Shown here in pieces: positions 1 to 6,723 of a stretch of 49,748 bases of DNA (position 1 is its first letter; every line of letters starts with the position of its first letter). The stretch covers positions 1 through 49,748 of the forward strand of contig JAJFVE010000077.1 in the NCBI GenBank assembly GCA_021371965.1, read 5' to 3'. Origin of the DNA: Planctomycetaceae bacterium (GTDB lineage Bacteria; Planctomycetota; Phycisphaerae; SM23-33). The notes under the pieces are model-generated. The model ran no database searches, was not told the DNA's origin, and worked only from the letters and a program-made list of their open reading frames with translations. A program made the translations under genes and the position numbers.

Positions 1-1
1 C

Positions 2-409
2 TTCAAGCCGCGCTACCAGCGCATGATCAAGACCGCCCACGACTGCGGGATGCACTTCTGGCTGCACACCTGCGGCGACGTGCGGCTGTTCATGGAAGAC
101 TTCATCGAGATCGGCCTGGACGTGATCCACCCGATCCAGAAGTACACGATGAACGAGCGCGAGGTCGCCGAGCGCTTCGGCGGGCGCATCTGTTTCTGGA
201 CGGGCATGGACGTGCAGCAGATTCTCCCGCGCGGAACGCCCGAGGACGTGCGCCGCGAGGTGCGGTTCATGATCGACACCTACGACCGCCCCGAAGGCGG
301 CTGCATGGTTACCGCCGGCAACGGCATCACCGCCGACGTGCCGGTGGAGAATCTGCGGGCCTTCTATGATGAAACGTACAACTATGGCCTGACGCACCGG
401 CAAAGGTAG
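2..409 (+). CDS. UroD-family methyltransferase, C-terminal part (5' truncated by window edge)
   Basis: The reading frame is open from the first bases, so only the last 135 residues are present. The fragment reads as the C-terminal half of a uroporphyrinogen decarboxylase (URO-D/MtaA) TIM barrel: HTCGDVRLFMEDFIEIGLD is the family strand in which a conserved glycine-aspartate follows the H-C/S-G step. It is followed by DVIHPIQ, an FWTGMDVQQ strand, and a GGCMVTAGNGITADVP end with the usual glycine-rich phosphate region. In planctomycetes many such proteins are not haem enzymes but corrinoid-dependent or uncharacterised methyltransferase-like proteins near sugar catabolism genes. The fragment cannot distinguish these roles. 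It converges on the deformylase gene, with a 69-bp gap. Confidence 0.8.
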   Translation, partial: FKPRYQRMIKTAHDCGMHFWLHTCGDVRLFMEDFIEIGLDVIHPIQKYTMNEREVAERFGGRICFWTGMDVQQILPRGTPEDVRREVRFMIDTYDRPEGGCMVTAGNGITADVPVENLRAFYDETYNYGLTHRQR

Positions 410-478
410 ATCTTTCCCCATTCGCGCAATTCGTGACATTCGTGGACGTAACATCCCCGCCCCCGAACTTGCAGAAAC
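410..478. repeat. Short intergenic repeat of the ATTCGTG type
   Basis: The gap between two convergent genes contains ATTCGCGCAATTCGTG followed by ACATTCGTGG, a short internally repetitive motif (TTCG-G-N-A-TTCGTG). This looks like dispersed intergenic repeat material. No clear terminator hairpin is seen. Confidence 0.35.
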
Positions 479-1024
479 TCAAAGCTCTGCGAAATCTTCT
501 TCGAGTTGCTTGAGCGCTTTGCGATGGGCGAGCCTGGCGACCGAGCCCATGCGGTCGATGATCATGCGGCCGTCGATGTGATCGCATTCATGCTGGAAGC
601 AGCGGGCCATGAGGCCCTGGGCGGTCTGCTGGAAGCGGCGGCCTTCCAGGTCGATCGCTTCGAGCACGACCGTGTTGTATCGCTTGATGCGGGTGTAGAT
701 CGAGGGGAAGCTCAGGCAGCCTTCTTCGTCATCGGCGGGATCGCTCTGCTCGACGATGCGCGGGTTGATGTAGGCCATGACGCCTTCGCCGGTCTCGTCG
801 GGCACGCCGGCCAGGAATAACCGCACCGTCACGCCGACCTGGCAGCCGGCCAGTCCCACGCCGGAGGCCCTGCTCAGGATGGCGGCCATGCGCTGGGCCA
901 AGGCTCGCACGGCGTCGTCGACGGCGTCAATGGGGGTGGACACTTCGCGCAGGCGCGGGTCGGGATAGTGAATGAGTTTCAGCGCCGGCAGGTCCGCGGA
1001 ACGAATTTTCTCAGCAGAAGTCAC
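479..1024 (-). CDS. def: Peptide deformylase
   Basis: Removes the formyl group from N-terminal formyl-methionine of new proteins in the cytoplasm, using a metal ion. All three family motifs are visible: GVGLAGCQVG (motif 1), EGCLSFP (motif 2, with the metal-ligand Cys) and QHECDHIDG (motif 3, HExxH). Motif 1 normally reads GxGLAAxQ, and here the second Ala is Gly. The start chosen is GTG at 1024, 9 nt after AGGA. A TTG at 1057, in the same frame and directly after the helicase stop, would add 11 residues, so the start is uncertain. Length of about 181 aa is normal. It is the last gene of the thiS-thiG-membrane protein-helicase-def run on this strand, 34 bp (or 1 bp) after the helicase. Confidence 0.93.
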   Translation of the reverse strand: MTSAEKIRSADLPALKLIHYPDPRLREVSTPIDAVDDAVRALAQRMAAILSRASGVGLAGCQVGVTVRLFLAGVPDETGEGVMAYINPRIVEQSDPADDEEGCLSFPSIYTRIKRYNTVVLEAIDLEGRRFQQTAQGLMARCFQHECDHIDGRMIIDRMGSVARLAHRKALKQLEEDFAEL

Positions 1025-1058
1025 GTCACCCCATCCTATCAGGCGGCGGGCGGTCAAA

Positions 1059-3059
1059 TCAACCCGAAGACCCTCGTTTGCACCACTGGTCCATGACGAT
1101 GGCGATGTCGGGCAGGGCCTGGATGAACGCCTTGCCGTAGGGCTTGCTGACGATGCGATGGTCCAGGCAGACGACGAAACCGGTGTCGACGCTGGAGCGG
1201 ATCAGTCGGCCGAAGCCTTGCTTGAAGCGGATGACGGCCTCGGGAAGCTGATAGGAATTGAACGGGTTTCCGCCGCTGAGGCGGATGGTCTCGATGCGGG
1301 CCTCGATGATCGGCTCATTGGGCACGGCGAAGGGGAGCTTGGCGATGATGACGTTCTGCAGCGCGTCGCCGGCGACGTCGACGCCCTGCCAGAAGCTCGT
1401 GGTTCCCAGCAGCACCGAGCGGGCCTCGCCGCGGAAGCGGCGCAGCATCGCCTGCTGCGACAGCGCGCCGCCCTGGGTCAGGAGCTGGTACTCGTGTTCG
1501 TGGCAGAACGGTTCGATCTCGGCCGCGATGGCGTTGAGCATCTGGTAGCTCGTCAGCAGCACGAAGCAGCGGCCCTGCGAGAGGTCGACGTAATGCTCGA
1601 TGGCTCGGGCGGCGGCGGGCACGAAGGCCGGATCGTTGACATCGCCCAGGCCCGTTTCGATGTAGAGCTTGGCCTGGCGACGGAAGTCGAAGGGGCTGGC
1701 CAGAAGCAGCTCGCGCCCCTCTTCGAGACCCAGGCGGCTTCGGATGTAGTCGAACCCGTGCTTGCCCGCGCGGGCGGTGGCCAGGGTGGCGCTGGTGAGG
1801 ATGGCGGACTTGACCTCGTGGAAGACCAGGTCGCGCACGATCGGCGCGACGTTGACCGGGGCCGAGGCCAGCGTGACGGCGCGGCGGCGCGTGCGGCCTC
1901 GCGTTTCGCGCAGCGTCACCCAGTAGACATGATCTCCCTGGGCCTGGTCGATGATATCGGCGATGTCGCCGGCCAGTTCAACGGCCCGGTCGCGGGCGCC
2001 GGCGATCTCGAAGGCGGTTTCGTCTTTGCGAGAGCCCGTGGCGCGTTTGAGCGCCTCGGCCAGTTCCTTCAGCGCCGGCGTGAGGGGGTTGGTGATGAAC
2101 CCGGCGTCCCGGATGCGTCCGCTGGAGGCCACCGCCGGTCCGCGGTAATTGGCCAGGGCGTCGAAGAACTCCGTCGCCGCGGCGTCGGCGGCCACTACGG
2201 CGTTGATCGTAGCCTGATCGTTCGCCAGGGCCAGCAGGCCGCGTCCGGTGCGTTCGTCGAAGAGGTCCCGCAGCAGGAACTGGACGGCCCCGGAGGTGAC
2301 GGACTGTCCGAAGTGGTCGCTGACGACGGTCTCGACGGTATGGGCTTCGTCGAGGATGACCACGTCGTAGTCGCCCAGCAGGGCGCCGCCGGCTTTGCGC
2401 AGGGCCAGGTCGGCGAAGAACATCGCGTGATTGACCACGACGATGTCCGCCGCCTGCACGCGGCGGCGCGCGGCGGCCAGGAAGCACTTGCTGTTGTACG
2501 AGCACTTGGCGCCGCGGCAGACGCTGCGGTCGGAGCAGACGCGGCTCCACAGCGAGCGGTCGAGATCGAAGTCGATCTCCTGCAGCGTCCCGGTGTCGGT
2601 GCCCATCGCCCACTGCGTCAGGGCCTCGAGCTGCTCGTGCTCGTCGGCGGTCAGCAGCTTGTCGCGTCCGTCGACAACCGTCGCCAGGCGGCGGAAGCAC
2701 AGGTAGTTGCCGCGCCCCTTGGCCAGCTCGGCGGTGAACGTCACCGGCAGCACCTCGCGCAGGAAGGGCAGGTCCTTGGTGATGAGCTGGTCCTGAAGGG
2801 CGATGGTGTACGTCGAGACGATGACGCGCAGCTTGTCGTCGCCGTCCTGGCCGGCGCAGGCCGATAGGATCGCCGGGACGAGATAGGCGAAGCTTTTGCC
2901 CACGCCCGTGCCGGCCTCGACGATCAGGTGCTGGCGGGCCTCCAGCGCCGCCGCGACGCCCTGGGCCATCTCGAGCTGCTCGCGGCGGTGTTCGTAGCCG
3001 CCCAGGCGCTGGGCGATCAGACCCTCAGGACCGAGAACCTGCTCGACGGTCAAAGCCAT
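1059..3059 (-). CDS. dinG: DinG/XPD-type ATP-dependent DNA helicase
   Basis: Superfamily 2 helicase of the iron-sulfur XPD/DinG group, expected to unwind DNA 5' to 3' in repair. Visible landmarks, counted from the ATG at 3059: Walker A EAGTGVGKS near residue 50; a Cys cluster (NYLCFRR near 121, then VCSDRSVCRGAKCSYNSKC at about 175-192) matching the 4Fe-4S insert; DEAH box LDEAHTVE near 237; SFWQGVDV and the motif VI helix QGFGRLIRS near the C-terminus. At about 666 aa it fits bacterial DinG. An upstream in-frame ATG at 3074 would add five residues, but it lies inside the palindromic repeat and is less likely. The gene start overlaps the end of the upstream membrane-protein frame by 10 bp, so the two are probably co-transcribed. 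Confidence 0.93.
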   Translation of the reverse strand: MALTVEQVLGPEGLIAQRLGGYEHRREQLEMAQGVAAALEARQHLIVEAGTGVGKSFAYLVPAILSACAGQDGDDKLRVIVSTYTIALQDQLITKDLPFLREVLPVTFTAELAKGRGNYLCFRRLATVVDGRDKLLTADEHEQLEALTQWAMGTDTGTLQEIDFDLDRSLWSRVCSDRSVCRGAKCSYNSKCFLAAARRRVQAADIVVVNHAMFFADLALRKAGGALLGDYDVVILDEAHTVETVVSDHFGQSVTSGAVQFLLRDLFDERTGRGLLALANDQATINAVVAADAAATEFFDALANYRGPAVASSGRIRDAGFITNPLTPALKELAEALKRATGSRKDETAFEIAGARDRAVELAGDIADIIDQAQGDHVYWVTLRETRGRTRRRAVTLASAPVNVAPIVRDLVFHEVKSAILTSATLATARAGKHGFDYIRSRLGLEEGRELLLASPFDFRRQAKLYIETGLGDVNDPAFVPAAARAIEHYVDLSQGRCFVLLTSYQMLNAIAAEIEPFCHEHEYQLLTQGGALSQQAMLRRFRGEARSVLLGTTSFWQGVDVAGDALQNVIIAKLPFAVPNEPIIEARIETIRLSGGNPFNSYQLPEAVIRFKQGFGRLIRSSVDTGFVVCLDHRIVSKPYGKAFIQALPDIAIVMDQWCKRGSSG

Positions 3060-3640
3060 GCCGCAACGTGGCACAGGCTTTCCAGCCTGTGTCCCAGAGC
3101 TGAACCCACAATTGCCCCACAGCCTGGAAAGGCTGTGCCACAGGCGAGCGCGCGAGTCGTTGCCGGGAACGGGTCGGGCCGTGACAGCAGATCGATAAAC
3201 TGCCCGATGAACACCACCGTCGCCAGAATCACTGCCAGCACGATGATCGTCGCCAGGATGGTGATGAACGTGCGCCCGCGGACGATCGTCGAGTGCATCG
3301 CCGAGACGATGCGGTCTTTCGCCAAAGCCAGCATCGCCAGCATCACCATGCCCACTGTGGGCCAGATGCTGATCGAGTGGACGGCCGAGTAGATGAACAC
3401 GCCTCGCGAGCGTTCGGGCATGATGTCGGCGCCGTCGGGGCCGCCCGAGACGGCGCTCTTGAGGTAGTAGTGGACGCGTCCCTCGGCGTCGCTGCGGACG
3501 CGGCCGTTGATCGCCTCGCCGCCGACGATCACGTACCCGATGGTGAACAGCAGGAAGTTGGCCAGGCCCAGAAAGATTACCAGTACGGCGATGCGCGTCT
3601 TGCGGTCGGCGCCCTGGGGGAGCTGGTCCTCTTCCGGCAA
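3050..3640 (-). CDS. Small membrane protein, function unknown (between thiG and dinG)
   Basis: About 196 aa if started at TTG 3640, which sits 8-9 nt after an AAAGG overlapping the thiG stop. A GTG at 3658 is an alternative. Three hydrophobic segments are visible: IAVLVIFLGLANFLLFTIGYVI, SISIWPTVGMVMLAMLALA and FITILATIIVLAVILATVVFIG. The middle loop carries NGRVRSDAEGRVHYYLKS. I recognise no family. The last roughly 35 residues (after DLLSRPDPFPATTRALA) are encoded by two inverted copies of an intergenic palindromic repeat, so the natural C-terminus may once have ended earlier. It starts 4 nt after thiG and ends inside the helicase start, so it is in the same operon. Confidence 0.6.
   Translation of the reverse strand: MPEEDQLPQGADRKTRIAVLVIFLGLANFLLFTIGYVIVGGEAINGRVRSDAEGRVHYYLKSAVSGGPDGADIMPERSRGVFIYSAVHSISIWPTVGMVMLAMLALAKDRIVSAMHSTIVRGRTFITILATIIVLAVILATVVFIGQFIDLLSRPDPFPATTRALACGTAFPGCGAIVGSALGHRLESLCHVAAWL
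3068..3141. repeat. Inverted pair of palindromic GTGGCACAGGC repeats
   Basis: Copy 1 (3068-3091) forms an 8-bp stem, CACAGGCT with AGCCTGTG, around a TTCC loop. Copy 2 (3118-3141), in the opposite orientation, forms CACAGCCT with AGGCTGTG around GGAA. Relative to each other the copies differ at the two positions that pair together, so the stem is preserved in both. A third copy lies at 21895-21925 inside a coding gene. Confidence 0.8.
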
Positions 3641-3644
3641 CGTG

Positions 3645-4469
3645 TCAAACCTTTGCACCGATGACCCCTTCCAGCGGCGAAGACGCCGTCGCGTAAAGTT
3701 TCCGCGGGATCCGCCCCGCGCGGGCGGCAAGGTAACCGCTCTCGACGGCCAGCCGCATCGCCCGCGCCATCGCCAGCGGGTCTTTCGCCCCGGCGATGCC
3801 GGTGTTGAGCAGCACGCCGTCGGCGCCAAGCTCCATCGCCACCGTCACGTCGCTGGCCGTGCCCACGCCGGCGTCGACGATGATCGGGTAGCTCTCGTCG
3901 CCGGCCTTGAGCTGCTCGAGAATGATCCGGATGCTCCAGGGGTTCAGCACGCCCTGCCCCGAGCCGATGGGGCTGCCGGCCGGCATGACCGCCGCGGCCC
4001 CGGCGTCTTTGAGGCGCTGCGCCATGATCGGGTCGTCGCTGGTGTAGCAGAGCACGACAAAACCGTCGGCCTTGAGCTCCTTGAGTGCCTCGAGCGTTCC
4101 GACGGGGTCGGGCAGCAGCGTCTTCTTGTCGCCCAGGACCTCGAGCTTGACCCACGCCGAGCCGCGATTGCCCAGGCCCTCGAGCAGCTCGCGTCCGAGG
4201 CGCGCCGTGCGGACAGCGTCGTCGGCGCTGAAGCACCCTGCCGTGTTGGGCAGCAGCGTGTATTGCACGGGGTCGATGAAGTCCAGGATGTTGCGCCCCT
4301 TGGCGTCGCTCATACGCTCGCGGCGCACCGCCACGGTGACGACCTGGCAGCCGCTTTCGGACAGCGCCTCGGCCATCTGTTCGTACGTGGTATACTTGCC
4401 CGTGCCGACCAGCAGGCGGCTGGCAAACTCGATGGGGCCGATTTTCAGACTCGGGACTGTGATGCTCAT
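3645..4469 (-). CDS. thiG: Thiazole synthase ThiG
   Basis: Builds the thiazole phosphate of thiamine from deoxyxylulose phosphate, dehydroglycine and the sulfur carried on ThiS thiocarboxylate. The 274-aa protein is full length. It begins [25 protein letters not shown] and contains the Schiff-base lysine motif [25 protein letters not shown], and the phosphate-binding [10 protein letters not shown] and [12 protein letters not shown] segments. The chosen ATG at 4469 is where ThiG homology begins, and it lies 4 nt after the thiS stop. Translational coupling with thiS fits their 1:1 complex. Confidence 0.96.
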   Translation of the reverse strand: MSITVPSLKIGPIEFASRLLVGTGKYTTYEQMAEALSESGCQVVTVAVRRERMSDAKGRNILDFIDPVQYTLLPNTAGCFSADDAVRTARLGRELLEGLGNRGSAWVKLEVLGDKKTLLPDPVGTLEALKELKADGFVVLCYTSDDPIMAQRLKDAGAAAVMPAGSPIGSGQGVLNPWSIRIILEQLKAGDESYPIIVDAGVGTASDVTVAMELGADGVLLNTGIAGAKDPLAMARAMRLAVESGYLAARAGRIPRKLYATASSPLEGVIGAKV

Positions 4470-4473
4470 AGTG

Positions 4474-4674
4474 TTATCCACCGCCGACGAGGGTGACGAT
4501 TTCGAGCTGGTCGTCGGCCGCCAAAAGGGTTTGTGCAAACTCCGCCCGCCGGACAAGGCGGCGGTTGCGCTCGACCGCCACGCGCAGCGGTTCAAGGTCC
4601 AGCCGCTCCAGCAGCGCCGCCATCGTCAGCCCCTCGGGCTGCTCCGTCCATTCGCCGTTGACCATGATCCGCAT
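4474..4674 (-). CDS. thiS: Sulfur carrier protein ThiS
   Basis: A 66-aa ubiquitin-fold sulfur carrier. It begins MRIMVNGEW, has the [15 protein letters not shown] helix, and ends in the obligatory GG (TLVGGG), the C-terminus that is adenylated and then thiocarboxylated. It is the first gene of the five-gene minus-strand run and is followed at once by its partner thiG. There is no Shine-Dalgarno sequence before the ATG. Instead a TATAAT lies 7 nt upstream, which suggests a leaderless mRNA. No THI-box (TPP riboswitch) can be seen in the short upstream region. Confidence 0.95.
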   Translation of the reverse strand: MRIMVNGEWTEQPEGLTMAALLERLDLEPLRVAVERNRRLVRRAEFAQTLLAADDQLEIVTLVGGG

Positions 4675-4681
4675 GGCGTCA

Positions 4682-4710
4682 ATTATAAGACAATCGCGGG
4701 AGAGTGAAAG
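4682..4710 (-). promoter_or_regulatory. Candidate leaderless promoter of the thiS operon
   Basis: On the minus strand TATAAT (4687-4682) lies 7 nt before the thiS ATG, with a weak CTTTCA -35 (4710-4705) at 17-nt spacing. Transcription would begin at or within a base of the start codon. Confidence 0.55.
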
Positions 4711-4714
4711 GGTG

Positions 4715-4772
4715 AATGGATGATTGGATGGATGGATGATTGGATGATTGGATGGATGGATGGATGGATGGG
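4715..4772. repeat. GGAT/GATTGGAT microsatellite
   Basis: About 14 tandem units of ATGG or ATTGG (GGATGGATGATT pattern) in 58 bp. Length variation by slippage is expected. A short related ATCC run occurs at 31930-31965 beside the VapC remnant. Confidence 0.85.
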
Positions 4773-4935
4773 TTGCGTGATTGGCGTGAATCCGATATTT
4801 GCGGCGGGGCTCTGGTCACGCAGTAGCCATGGCGAAGGCGGATGCCCCGCGCGGTTGTTGGATTGGGGATTTTCCTCCCGCGAAGATTGGGTTGCCCCGA
4901 TGATCTGGCGCAGGCCCGCCCGCGCGCCGGTACGG

Positions 4936-5001
4936 TTCCACTTCCTTGCACTTTGTTGCCTGCCCGCCGTAGCCTTGGCGAAGGCGGGTACTTTTCACAG
5001 C
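4936..5001. repeat. 66-bp direct repeat, copy 1
   Basis: Begins TTCCACTTCCTTGCAC and includes GCCGTAGCCTTGGCGAAGGC. It is identical to 5202-5267 as read by eye. On the minus strand it would encode the LRQGYGGQAT peptide, known to me as a frequent spurious translation of a dispersed repeat in many genomes. A degenerate relative lies at 4824-4850. Confidence 0.85.
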
Positions 5002-5056
5002 GGTTTCGAGGGAACCTGCCCCATCCGCTCCCCTACAGCCAGAAGCCAGGGAATTA

Positions 5057-5159
5057 TGCGACACAGAGGCGCAGAGAAAGACGAGAAAAGCAACTGTGTT
5101 AAAGAGGAAGACTTAAGAAGCGTTTCCCGCCACTGTTTTCTCTGCGCCTCTGTGTCGCA
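5057..5159. repeat. 20-bp perfect inverted repeat of the CTCTGCG family
   Basis: TGCGACACAGAGGCGCAGAG at 5057-5076 is the exact reverse complement of 5140-5159, with 63 bp between. The arms belong to a family of CTCTGCG-CTCTGTG motifs found at intergenic sites across the window. Confidence 0.85.
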
Positions 5160-5201
5160 AGGTCTTTGCCACCCCTGAAAGCGGTATGGCCTATACCACA
5201 A

Positions 5202-5267
5202 TTCCACTTCCTTGCACTTTGTTGCCTGCCCGCCGTAGCCTTGGCGAAGGCGGGTACTTTTCACAGC
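5202..5267. repeat. 66-bp direct repeat, copy 2
   Basis: Second copy of the 4936-5001 element, same orientation, 200 bp downstream. The 20-bp inverted repeat lies between the two copies. Confidence 0.85.
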
Positions 5268-5599
5268 ACTTTCGCTTGCCCTCCATTCCCATTGTGGTAT
5301 TCGCGGACCCGGGTAGTAGACATTCTGCTCCACGTACGCCGCCAGCGACCCGAGCAACAATCCGGGCTTCGAGGTGATGTCCCGGCCAGACTCCGGACCC
5401 CTTTGCAGTCCGATGAAACCGTTACAAAATGTAACGGTGCCCGCTTGGAACTGGAAAGCAAGACGGGCAGGAAAGTCGTCAGCGGCCAGAACTTTCTGCC
5501 CCCCGGCCCCCGCCCGGCCAGGCGATTGAAAGGCAGCGGCGATGAGCCCTGACTTTCGCATGCCCCTCCATCCAGTTCCCCCGTCGCCGAAGGCGACCC

Positions 5600-5629
5600 T
5601 GGAGTGCGGCGGCAGCGACGCCGCTTTGG
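5600..5629. repeat. GGAGTGCGGC palindromic repeat, single copy
   Basis: TGGAGTGCGGCGGCAG followed by CGACGCCGCTTTGG. The same element occurs twice, in inverted orientation, at 11125-11155 and 11209-11239. Confidence 0.7.
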
Positions 5630-5684
5630 ATCGGACAAAGCACGGTCCCCAGCCCCTTCTTTGACAAAAAACACGGAGCCAAAA

Positions 5685-6032
5685 TCACGTGGGCAAAATG
5701 CGCCCACAGAAGGTACATTTCCATCGCCGGCCGGTAACCATAACCACCACAGCTAAAGCGCACACCACAAGCCCCAGAGGCCAGTATGTCCCGAGAAGAT
5801 ACAATCCTATCAAAAGCAATATCGTCGTGACAACCATCTGCAAGGTTGTACTTTCGCGCTCCATGCGTGATCCGCAATCAGGGCAAGGCTGAACCGCAGG
5901 TCCAGCCGCCACAGGCTTAGGCGACGGATACTTCAAGACGTTTTTGCACCTTGGGCAGGGACCGTTGGTTCCGGCTAAAGACAGAGGGACTTTCAGTTTC
6001 TTGCGACAACAGGGGCAATGGCAGAGAATCAC
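5685..6032 (-). CDS. Zinc-ribbon membrane protein with LITAF-like split zinc site
   Basis: 115 aa from a GTG at 6032, which follows GGGAG by 8 nt. The frame continues upstream but loses protein-like composition. Residues 1-35 are a zinc ribbon (CHCPCC...CPRC with KLKV). A second site is split: CPDC lies before, and CTFC after, two closely spaced hydrophobic segments (MVVTTILLLIGLYLLG and LGLVVCALAVVVMV). A CxxC-hydrophobic-CxxC order is that of LITAF-type domains, in which the membrane segment dips in and returns so that the four Cys bind one zinc. It is divergent from the gene at 6211, which has the same architecture. Function unknown. GC content is visibly lower than in the flanking operons. 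Confidence 0.6.
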   Translation of the reverse strand: MILCHCPCCRKKLKVPLSLAGTNGPCPRCKNVLKYPSPKPVAAGPAVQPCPDCGSRMERESTTLQMVVTTILLLIGLYLLGTYWPLGLVVCALAVVVMVTGRRWKCTFCGRILPT

Positions 6033-6210
6033 TTTCGCTACTCCCGTTAATGGCAGATGTCTGATCACATGGTAGATCGAAAACTGGGACCACCGCAAGG
6101 TATTTCCGTTTCGCATTTTGTAACAAAATCTCTGGTGGCTTGAAGAAGGCAGGGCCGGGGGATACAGTATCGGCGCAATTATGCGCCAAGGAATCAAAGG
6201 CGGGTGAAAC

Positions 6211-6705
6211 ATGATCGAGTTCCATTGTCCTCATTGCCGCACGCACCTCAAGGTCAACGATGAGCACGCTGGCAAGAGCGGAAAGTGCAAAGGGTGCGGA
6301 AAGAAAATCGAAGTACCCCAGATTTCTGAGGAATTGTCCGATCTTCCCCCGGAAGCATTCGACACCGCCGTGGGGCAACAAGCCGTGCCTTCTTCAAGCC
6401 CTCCCGCTCCGTCAGAACTGGAAGCAGAACTGGAACGAACCGAACCTTTCGCTACTGCGTACCGGCAACCTTTCAGCAATGAGTCTTCCTCGCGGCGAGA
6501 TTGCAAGGAGAGACACTTTGTTATCTGTCCCAATCCCAATTGTGGGTATCGCGGTCCGGCCCGAAGAGAACCCCGAGGACATATGGCTGTAGGTTGCTTG
6601 CTCATTCTCTTCTTCTTGTTGCCAGGGCTTCTCTACTTTATTTTTAAGGGTGGGTACAGGTACATGTGCCCTCGTTGTGGGATGCAAATCGCCAACGACA
6701 ACTAA
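6211..6705 (+). CDS. Zinc-ribbon protein with C-terminal LITAF-like domain
   Basis: 164 aa. The N-terminal zinc ribbon (FHCPHCRTHLKVND...CKGCGKKIEVP, residues 4-36) is a type common in planctomycete proteins. A low-complexity acidic/Pro linker (about 40-100) leads to CPNPNCGYRG, a 21-residue hydrophobic stretch with an internal Pro-Gly (CLLILFFLLPGLLYFIF) and MCPRCGMQ. The CxxxxC/CxxC pair around a re-entrant hydrophobic helix resembles the LITAF fold. The start has only weak Shine-Dalgarno character (GGGTG). It is 18 bp upstream of the next zinc-ribbon gene, so probably co-transcribed. Function unknown. Confidence 0.65.
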   Translation: MIEFHCPHCRTHLKVNDEHAGKSGKCKGCGKKIEVPQISEELSDLPPEAFDTAVGQQAVPSSSPPAPSELEAELERTEPFATAYRQPFSNESSSRRDCKERHFVICPNPNCGYRGPARREPRGHMAVGCLLILFFLLPGLLYFIFKGGYRYMCPRCGMQIANDN

Positions 6706-6723
6706 TGATCGGGAGAATGAACG

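Larger units (their letters stand above)
4688..5684. other. Repeat-rich intergenic region, no gene supported
   Basis: Nearly 1 kb without a convincing gene. It holds a GGAT microsatellite, two copies of a 66-bp direct repeat plus a degenerate third, a 20-bp perfect inverted repeat, and one copy of the GGAGTGCGGC palindrome. Open frames crossing it are built from these repeats and show no conserved-domain signature. Confidence 0.7.

Noticed and set aside
972..2867. Long open frame opposite the helicase gene (and similar ones at 11140-13029, 20339-21514 and 24908-27166)
   Set aside because: These frames mirror codons of strong genes on the other strand in high-GC DNA and have no domain signatures.
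4675..4720. TPP riboswitch upstream of thiS
   Set aside because: The region is too short and lacks the THI-box core, and a microsatellite begins within 40 bp.
4995..5561. A 188-codon frame on the minus strand of the repeat region
   Set aside because: It is built from both copies of the 66-bp repeat and the CTCTGCG repeat (LRQGYGGQAT is a known spurious peptide).
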